Source of the DNA: Planctomycetaceae bacterium
GTDB lineage: Bacteria > Planctomycetota > Planctomycetia > Pirellulales > Pirellulaceae
Direction of reading: 5' to 3'
Assembly (NCBI GenBank): GCA_002726515.1
Contig: PBTE01000121.1
Span: forward strand, 1 to 52,920
Length of the DNA: 52,920 bases
Shown piece by piece: positions 46,829-52,920 of this stretch. Position 1 is the stretch's first letter. Each line of letters starts with the position of its first letter. The notes beneath the pieces are model-generated. The model had not been told where the DNA came from. It made no database searches and saw nothing but the letters and a program-made list of their open reading frames with translations. Position numbers and translations under genes: made by a program.

Positions 46829-47257
46829 ATGAGCGTGTACACCAGGGAACGTTGGCTTCTGATCGCCGTCCGAGTCTTGGGAATTTTCGAGTTGTTTGCC
46901 ATTCCGTTCATCTTCGTGCCCTTTGCCTGGATGGGAGAAATCCATGAACATCTGGGCCTTGGTTCCATCCCCGAAGGAAGAATTGTATCTTACTTGGCGC
47001 GGTCGCTTTCCGGATTTTATGCGATCAACGGTGTGGTTTTGCTTTATATTTCTTTTGACTTGAAATACTACTGGTCATTACTGAAACTGTTTGTAGCGAT
47101 TTTTATCGTTATGGGATTCACTCTCACGATTCTGGATTTGTCTCTGGGCATGCCTTTCTCCTGGACACTGAGCGAAGGCCCTGTTGAGATTCTGTTCGGT
47201 GGTTTGATGTGGTGGTTGATGAAGAAGATCGATCCCGAAGACATGAAAAAGCAGTGA
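46829..47257 (+). CDS. Small integral membrane protein of unknown function
   Basis: A 142-residue protein with about four hydrophobic segments (near residues 12-35, 50-75, 78-105 and 115-130) and a charged C-terminus (KKIDPEDMKKQ). I do not recognise the family. A GTG four codons upstream (46817) is an alternative start; AAAGG lies before both. It follows the exported protein closely and is convergent with glmS. Confidence 0.75.
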   Translation: MSVYTRERWLLIAVRVLGIFELFAIPFIFVPFAWMGEIHEHLGLGSIPEGRIVSYLARSLSGFYAINGVVLLYISFDLKYYWSLLKLFVAIFIVMGFTLTILDLSLGMPFSWTLSEGPVEILFGGLMWWLMKKIDPEDMKKQ

Positions 47258-47415
47258 TTCCAGACCGCCGCTTCTTCGGGCGGCTTGGTAAGTCGCACTG
47301 CCCTGTTGGCCGGGTCATCCGCGAGGCCCGCGGCGTCGTCAACGGGGATGCTGTCTGTTGAGTAGTGCGTCGGTTCTGGTTCTCAAGCAGTTGTCAACGA
47401 CAAAGACCAGACAAC

Positions 47416-49278
47416 CTACTCGACGGTGACGCTTTTAGCCAGGTTTCTCGGTTTGTCCACATCGCAGCCCCGCAGCACGGCAATGTGATAAGCCAATAGC
47501 TGAAGCGGAATGGTACATAAAATCGGCTGCAGATGTTCCTCTACGGCGGGTACTTCGATGATGTCATCGGCGACGTCACGAACTCGCGTGTCTCCTTCAC
47601 CGACGACGGCGATAATGGGTCCTCCGCGGGCCTTAATTTCTTCGAGATTGGCCATCACCTTGTCGTACACGAAACCTTGCGGCACGATGAACACACTGGG
47701 AGTGTTTTCGTCGACCAGTGCGATGGGGCCATGCTTCATCTCCGCTGCCGGATAACCTTCTGCGTGGATATAGCTAATTTCCTTGAGTTTCAGGGCACCT
47801 TCCAGGGCTGTGGGAAAATTGTACTGGCGACCTAAGTAGAGAAAATTATTGGCGTGGCAGTACTTGCCCGCGATACGACGAGCTTCACCATTGGTCTCTT
47901 CCAGTGCTCTATGTACCAGTTGGGGCAGCAAACGCAGGCCTTCGATGATTCGTCTACCGGCAGGATAACTCAGGTGGCGCAACCGTCCGAAATACAGAGC
48001 CAGCATTGTGAGGGCCAAGCATTGTGATGTGTATGCTTTGGTTGAAGCCACACCGATTTCCGGGCCAGCGTGCAAATAGATTCCACCATCGGCTTCCTGG
48101 GCGATGGTGCTGCCCACCACATTGCAAATTGACAGCGTCGGATGACCCTTACGTTTCATTTCTCGCTGGGCTGCCAAAGTATCAGCAGTTTCTCCACTCT
48201 GGGTAATGGAAAAGACAAGCGTGCCGTGTTCGACCGGAGGATTTCGGTAGCGGAGTTCACTGGCATATTCTACCTCAACAGGAATTCTAGCCAGTTCTTC
48301 GATCAGGTATTCGCCCAACAATGCGGCATGATAACTGGTTCCACAAGCAGTCAATAAAATTCGATTGATGCTACGCAACTGCTGGGATGACAGATTCAGC
48401 CCACCAAACACGGCAGTACCGTCGTCATCATTTAACCGTCCACGCATGGCGTCCTCGAGCGACTTGGGTTGCTCGAAGATCTCCTTCAACATGTAATGGG
48501 GATAACCGTTTAATTCGACGTCGCCAGACTCAATCTCCAGTGGTTCTACCAGGTGCTTGATATGCCCTTGGTCGCGATGGGATACCGCCAGCGTTTCAGC
48601 AGTCACTACGGCTACCTGATGATCGGCCAGGTAAACGATCTTATCGGTATACCCTGCTAAGGCAGACGCATCACTAGCAACAAAGTGTTCACCGTTACCC
48701 ACGCCTACAACAAGTGGGCTTCCCAAGCGAGCGGCAATCATGACTTCCGGTTGATCACGAAAAATCGCCACCAGACCGTAGGTTCCCTGAAGCTGGCTGA
48801 TTGCAACTTTGACTGCGGACTCCAGAAGCGCGTGGGGATTGCCGTTCGTGTCGGTTTGTTGCGCCAACGCACTAGCTATCAAGTGTGAAATGACCTCGCT
48901 GTCAGTCGCTGACAGAAACTGAAACCCCTCTTGCTGGAGACGCTGTTTGAGAGATTGAAAGTTTTCGATCACCCCGTTGTGTGCCACCGCCACCACCTGA
49001 TCGCCTCCAAAATGGGGATGGGCATTTGCTTCAGTAGGTGCACCGTGTGTGGCCCAACGAGTGTGGCCAATTCCGGTTTTGCCAGTGGGCCGGGATTGCT
49101 GTAGGCGTTCGGCCAAGGTTTCGATGCGACCTACAGAACGGGTGGCTGAGAGCTCGCCTGTGGGCGTGATGGTGGCAACGCCCGCGCTATCATAGCCGCG
49201 GTACTCCAGGCGCCGAAGTCCCTCCAGCAAGTAGTCGGTGGCTTGTCCGTCACCAATGTAGCCAACGATTCCGCACAT
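47416..49278 (-). CDS. glmS: Glutamine-fructose-6-phosphate aminotransferase (isomerising)
   Basis: A 620-residue enzyme of usual length. It makes glucosamine-6-phosphate from fructose-6-phosphate and glutamine, the first step to UDP-GlcNAc for peptidoglycan and LPS. Cys2 (MCGIVGYIG) is the N-terminal glutaminase nucleophile; RWATHG and HNGVIENF follow. Two SIS domains come next: TACGTSYHAALLGEY and FSITQSGETADTLAA, then a second with LGRQYNFPTALEGALKLKE. It ends with the conserved PRNLAKSVTVE. A perfect hairpin lies just before the start codon. Confidence 0.97.
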   Translation of the reverse strand: MCGIVGYIGDGQATDYLLEGLRRLEYRGYDSAGVATITPTGELSATRSVGRIETLAERLQQSRPTGKTGIGHTRWATHGAPTEANAHPHFGGDQVVAVAHNGVIENFQSLKQRLQQEGFQFLSATDSEVISHLIASALAQQTDTNGNPHALLESAVKVAISQLQGTYGLVAIFRDQPEVMIAARLGSPLVVGVGNGEHFVASDASALAGYTDKIVYLADHQVAVVTAETLAVSHRDQGHIKHLVEPLEIESGDVELNGYPHYMLKEIFEQPKSLEDAMRGRLNDDDGTAVFGGLNLSSQQLRSINRILLTACGTSYHAALLGEYLIEELARIPVEVEYASELRYRNPPVEHGTLVFSITQSGETADTLAAQREMKRKGHPTLSICNVVGSTIAQEADGGIYLHAGPEIGVASTKAYTSQCLALTMLALYFGRLRHLSYPAGRRIIEGLRLLPQLVHRALEETNGEARRIAGKYCHANNFLYLGRQYNFPTALEGALKLKEISYIHAEGYPAAEMKHGPIALVDENTPSVFIVPQGFVYDKVMANLEEIKARGGPIIAVVGEGDTRVRDVADDIIEVPAVEEHLQPILCTIPLQLLAYHIAVLRGCDVDKPRNLAKSVTVE

Positions 49279-50026
49279 ATTTCGTTTCTTTCAAGCACTG
49301 CCAATGAAGGCAGTGCTTTGTTTCACGTATCGGAGCAAAGTCACCTTACTATTTTAGCATTCTCCAAAGTCTGAAGCCACGACAAATACTACCAGCCGGT
49401 TGAAGTGGTGGCCGGGCAGGAGTTGGTGGTGTCGGTCGCAACGGTCGACGTGGGACACGGACTTCGACCGTGTTGACCTTGTTTCACTCCCTGTTCCCGG
49501 GTTCCCCCTGTCAGGAGCGACAGTCACCGGGGTATTTCCTGGCTGCCCGTCCGGAGGGATTCCTTGTGAGGGAGTGAAATCTCTAGAAGAGCCGAATCCA
49601 GATCTCCTCGACATTTCCTACGGTACCCCACCAAAATGGGGCAACGTTGCCTGGTATTGTCAGCGATCTCCAGCGAACCGAGTGGTCCCGGTCTTCACCT
49701 GTCCGGCGGACGGGACTGTGATAGCGTCGCACAGGTCAAGGGAAAACACCCCAACTCGCTTCAAATTCCAGTGATCAACGAGAATCGAGCCGGTTTGGAA
49801 AAGTTTCTCTGAGGGCCGCGGGCGAACTCCCAACGAGGTCGGATGCTGAAGCCAGTTTTCCCCTGTTGGAGACTTCGGGCTTTTGTTTTCTTGGCATCTC
49901 TCTGTACTCGCCCGGACCAGCCACGGGGCAGAACTAAAAAAAAATTCCCGGCTGATCTTTGATTTGCCAACCCGATGCAGTATGAAGCGTTTTTCAGACC
50001 GGCCTGGGTCAGGAGGGAACTGCACC
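49279..50026. other. Long divergent intergenic region, glmS and kdsB
   Basis: Carries the glmS leader with its hairpin and presumably promoters for both genes. A 124-codon plus-strand frame (49400-49774) has no recognisable domain and was not called. The kdsB frame is open to 49883, but not used. Confidence 0.45.
49293..49318 (-). promoter_or_regulatory. Stem-loop in the glmS leader
   Basis: A perfect 10-bp stem with a six-base loop (arms AAGCACTGCC and GGCAGTGCTT), whose 3' edge is 14 bases before the glmS ATG on the minus strand. The ribosome-binding region GAAAGAAACG directly follows. No T-run follows, so it is not a terminator. Confidence 0.6.
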
Positions 50027-50809
50027 ATGACGGAAGCTATCCAACAACTGCGATTGCATTCTACGAGCTACGTTGTCATTCCAGCTCGTCTTGCTTCATC
50101 TCGCTTGCCCCGCAAGTTGCTGCTTAAAGAAACGGGGAAGTCACTTCTCCAGCACACCTACGAAGCCGCCAGCCAGGCGAAGCGGCCGGTGGGGATCTGT
50201 GTGGCTGCCGCTGATCAAGAGATTGCGGACGAAGTGCGATACTTCGAGGGCGATGTCATCATGACCGATCCTCAAGCCGCCAGTGGTACAGACCGGGTTG
50301 CCGAGGTGGCCCAACAGCTTGTCAATGTTGATATTGTCGTGAATGTTCAAGGGGACGAGCCGGAATTGCATGGCGCGTGTATCGACCAAGTCATCGAGCT
50401 GCTCGAAAGAGATTCCCGGGCCGACATTGCCACGCTGGCGACCCCTATCCGATCCCGCGAGCAATTGCTGGACCCGGCGTGTACCAAAGTCGTTTTTGAC
50501 GGAGCAGGTCGGGCACTCTATTTCAGCCGTAGTCCTATTCCGCATCTCCGGGATGAGGAAGATGACATGTTTACCCGCGAACCAGCTTTGTTTTACCAAC
50601 ACGTGGGACTTTACGCCTATCGGCGTGATTTTTTGCTGAAGCTGGCTCAGTTGCCGCAAAGTATTCTGGAAAAATCAGAAAATCTTGAACAATTGCGGGC
50701 CCTTGCTTCTGGTTACGTTATTGCCGTGGGAGTCGTAGATCAACCTTCGGTCGGAATCGACACCCCCAACGATTACAGGGCCTTTGTCAGGCGGACGCTA
50801 AACCAGTAG
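50027..50809 (+). CDS. kdsB: 3-deoxy-manno-octulosonate cytidylyltransferase
   Basis: A 260-residue enzyme that makes CMP-Kdo from CTP and Kdo for the LPS inner core. The nucleotide-binding N-terminus VIPARLASSRLPRK (17-30) and QGDEPE (about 108-113) are diagnostic, with SRSPIPH and the QHVGLYAYRRDFL stretch further on. The start was set by AGGAGG, eight bases before the ATG; the frame is open upstream. pyrG follows after 52 bases and supplies its substrate CTP, so the pair makes sense as an operon. Confidence 0.95.
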   Translation: MTEAIQQLRLHSTSYVVIPARLASSRLPRKLLLKETGKSLLQHTYEAASQAKRPVGICVAAADQEIADEVRYFEGDVIMTDPQAASGTDRVAEVAQQLVNVDIVVNVQGDEPELHGACIDQVIELLERDSRADIATLATPIRSREQLLDPACTKVVFDGAGRALYFSRSPIPHLRDEEDDMFTREPALFYQHVGLYAYRRDFLLKLAQLPQSILEKSENLEQLRALASGYVIAVGVVDQPSVGIDTPNDYRAFVRRTLNQ

Positions 50810-50861
50810 AATACAGGTGTCGAGGCCCGTTCTCTACTGATTCATGGAAGGTATCTGTTGA

Positions 50862-52502
50862 ATGGCTAAGCATATTTTCGTCACCGGTGGTGTTGTTAGC
50901 TCTCTGGGAAAAGGATTGACGAGTGCCTCCATCGGGATGCTGCTCGAACAGCGCGGACTTCGAGTCCGCATGCAAAAACTTGACCCCTACATTAACGTTG
51001 ATCCGGGAACAATGAGTCCCTACCAGCATGGGGAAGTTTATGTCCTGGATGATGGCAGTGAAACAGATCTGGACTTGGGGCACTACGAACGATTTACGCA
51101 CAGTCCGTTGACGAGGGACTCGAATCATACCACTGGCCAAATTTATCTGTCGGTCATCAACAAGGAACGTCGTGGTGCGTTTCTGGGAAAGACCGTCCAG
51201 GTCATTCCCCACATCACCGATGAAATCAAGAATGTTATCCAAAAACTGGCAGAAGATGATGTGGATGTTGTCATCACCGAAATCGGTGGTACAGTTGGCG
51301 ACATCGAAAGCCAACCCTTCCTGGAGGCGATCCGTCAATTCGCGCTGGACGTGGGTAAGGAAAACTGTCTCTACATTCATTTGACTCTGGTCCTTTATTT
51401 GAAAGCTGCTGACGAACTCAAGACCAAGCCGACGCAGCACTCCGTGGGACAGTTACGGGAGATCGGTATTCAGCCCGATATTTTGATCTGTAGAACAGAG
51501 CGTTCAATCAGCCTGGAAGATCGACAAAAAATAGCGCTGTTTTGCAATGTACCGATTAAAGCCGTGATCGAAGAGAAAGACAAGGATTTCTCCATCTACG
51601 AAGTGCCCTTGAGCTTGGTTGATAACGAATTGGATTGTCTGATCGTGCAGAAGCTGGAACTGGACGCGGAGGCTCTGAAACTGGAGCAGTGGCGAGATCT
51701 GTTGCATCGACTTCGCAATCCCGTGCATGAACTGAGCATTGCCGTCGTCGGCAAGTATGCCAAGCATCGAGACGCTTACAAATCGATTTACGAGGCTCTC
51801 GATCATGCGGGAATCTACCACCAATCACAAATACGGATTGGACGAATCGAGAGTGAAGAGATTGAGCGGGAAGGTCCGGAACGATTGTTAGCGGGTTATG
51901 ACGGTATTCTCGTACCGGGTGGGTTCGGTGAACGGGGTATCGAAGGGAAAATTGACGCAATTCGATTCGCGCGAGAAAGGAAGATACCTTTTTTCGGAAT
52001 CTGCCTGGGGATGCAATGCGCCGTGATCGAATTTGCTCGTAATGTGGTCGGTTTGCCGCACGCCGATTCGACCGAATTCAACAAAGACACATCGCACCCG
52101 ATCATTTGCCTCCTGGACGAACAGCACGCGGTAACAGACAAGGGCGGCACCATGCGATTGGGTGCTCAGCCTGCTCACCTGGATTCCAGCAGTCAAGCCT
52201 ATGACTACTACAACACAGAAGTCATCCACGAACGCCATCGTCACCGGTACGAGTTTAACAATGCGTACCGGAAGCAATTTGAAGCACACGGCATGCTGTT
52301 CTCAGGCACCAGCCCGGATGGTGAACTCGTCGAGATCATCGAGCTTCCAGCCCATCCTTGGCTCGTAGCCGTACAATTTCATCCCGAATTTAAGTCCAAG
52401 CCGACTGCGGTACATCCCTTGTTTGCAGGATTTGTGGGAGCTTCGCTCCAGCGTCACCAAGCAAGGGGTGACCAGCGCATCGGATTACAAAACGAGATTT
52501 GA
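50862..52502 (+). CDS. pyrG: CTP synthase
   Basis: A 546-residue enzyme that aminates UTP to CTP with glutamine and ATP. The synthetase domain starts with [20 protein letters not shown] (P-loop) and shows [11 protein letters not shown]. The class I glutamine amidotransferase domain has the nucleophile in [10 protein letters not shown] (Cys near residue 383) and the His-Glu pair in QFHPEFKS near 510. GGAAGG precedes the ATG. It lies in a likely operon with kdsB and the DUF1844 gene. Confidence 0.97.
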   Translation: MAKHIFVTGGVVSSLGKGLTSASIGMLLEQRGLRVRMQKLDPYINVDPGTMSPYQHGEVYVLDDGSETDLDLGHYERFTHSPLTRDSNHTTGQIYLSVINKERRGAFLGKTVQVIPHITDEIKNVIQKLAEDDVDVVITEIGGTVGDIESQPFLEAIRQFALDVGKENCLYIHLTLVLYLKAADELKTKPTQHSVGQLREIGIQPDILICRTERSISLEDRQKIALFCNVPIKAVIEEKDKDFSIYEVPLSLVDNELDCLIVQKLELDAEALKLEQWRDLLHRLRNPVHELSIAVVGKYAKHRDAYKSIYEALDHAGIYHQSQIRIGRIESEEIEREGPERLLAGYDGILVPGGFGERGIEGKIDAIRFARERKIPFFGICLGMQCAVIEFARNVVGLPHADSTEFNKDTSHPIICLLDEQHAVTDKGGTMRLGAQPAHLDSSSQAYDYYNTEVIHERHRHRYEFNNAYRKQFEAHGMLFSGTSPDGELVEIIELPAHPWLVAVQFHPEFKSKPTAVHPLFAGFVGASLQRHQARGDQRIGLQNEI

Positions 52503-52509
52503 CTCCATC

Positions 52510-52920
52510 ATGACTGAACAAGAAAAAAGTAAAATAATTATTGACGAAGATTGGAAGTCGCAGGTCGAGGAGGAGAAGGAGCAACTCAAACGCCGCGACT
52601 CCGACCAGAGTTCAGAGGCTTCCGTATCAGAGGCTGCAGACACAGGCGAGGGATTTCCACCCGCGTCCTTCACGTCCCATCTGATGACGCTTGCCACCCA
52701 GGCGACGGCCGCTATGGGGCAAATTCCTGATCCCTCTTCACCCGACGAGCCCCCTCCGGTCAACTTGGGGTTCGCCCAGTACATGATCGATTTACTTGAT
52801 GTTCTTCAAGAAAAGACCAGCGGAAATTTGACGGAAGAGGAAGCGGCGCTGCTCGAGAATTTGATACACCAGCTGCGGATGCTCTATGTCGAAGTGAGCA
52901 CCAAATCGAGCTCAGCCACC
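52510..52920 (+). CDS. DUF1844 protein, 3' end beyond the window
   Basis: The first 137 codons of a gene that runs off the window. The acidic N-terminus has IIIDEDWK and a coiled, charged segment; the core starts at FTSHLMTLATQATAAMGQIP and continues with NLGFAQYMIDLLDVLQEKT and an ENLIHQLRMLYVEV helix, matching DUF1844, a short helical family of unknown function common in planctomycetes and acidobacteria. Its ATG is seven bases after the pyrG stop, so it is co-transcribed. Confidence 0.88.
   Translation, partial: MTEQEKSKIIIDEDWKSQVEEEKEQLKRRDSDQSSEASVSEAADTGEGFPPASFTSHLMTLATQATAAMGQIPDPSSPDEPPPVNLGFAQYMIDLLDVLQEKTSGNLTEEEAALLENLIHQLRMLYVEVSTKSSSAT

Noticed and set aside
49279..49400. glmS ribozyme
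   Set aside because: The leader shows one simple hairpin; the long conserved core of the known ribozyme was not found.

Overview
The window reads as a chromosomal segment of a member of the Planctomycetota, most like the Pirellulales/Planctomycetales. The grounds are gene content: a secreted DUF1080 protein, an orphan secretin with a very long N-terminal region, MJ0042-type zinc-ribbon and TadG/VWA envelope proteins, giant secreted membrane-anchored proteins, the tetrahydromethanopterin (H4MPT) C1 genes fae and mtdC-like, and a kdsB-pyrG-DUF1844 run. I recognise no phage, insertion sequence, CRISPR array, rRNA or complete tRNA. Genes are spaced with intergenic stretches of 0.3-0.8 kb, and many starts lack a clear Shine-Dalgarno sequence.

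Layout. 1-2.6 kb, minus strand: a 17-bp tandem repeat at the window edge, a DUF1080 protein, a YpdA-like FAD oxidoreductase and DUF423, which is coupled to the secretin upstream of it (2.6-6.6 kb). 7.2-10.7 kb: two overlapping short-chain dehydrogenases and, on the other strand, an extended SDR/epimerase. 11-14.3 kb: sucC, sucD and an Ldh2-family oxidoreductase behind a near-consensus promoter. 15-17 kb: an unrecognised minus-strand protein whose upstream region holds a strong terminator and a possible small RNA or attenuator, then an inositol-monophosphatase-family gene with its own promoter. 17.35-27.37 kb: two translationally overlapping genes for exported proteins of 1123 and 2214 residues, made of three copies of one architecture. 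27.7-30 kb: a RimI-like acetyltransferase, a YfcE-like phosphoesterase and a PlsC-like acyltransferase.

30.2-35.7 kb is a C1 locus: an ATP-grasp protein, a TadG-like VWA protein, formaldehyde-activating enzyme (fae), methylene-H4MPT dehydrogenase (mtdC-like) and a zinc-ribbon membrane protein. 36.2-39.4 kb is an apparent split BamA: a five-POTRA protein followed, with ATGA overlap, by a separate outer-membrane barrel protein carrying a long disordered N-terminus and a lipobox-like site. 39.8-52.9 kb is mainly housekeeping (leuS, map, glmS, kdsB, pyrG, DUF1844), with an SH3-domain protein and two unrecognised envelope proteins between.

Together the genes cover central carbon metabolism (sucCD), formaldehyde oxidation by the archaeal-type cofactor pathway, and construction of a diderm envelope (secretin, split BamA, PlsC, KdsB, GlmS). 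The three points most worth following are the triplicated giant exported proteins, the split BamA with a lipoprotein-like barrel subunit, and the C1 locus with a palindromic duplication in front of fae. All assignments come from reading the sequence and translations; no database search was run.
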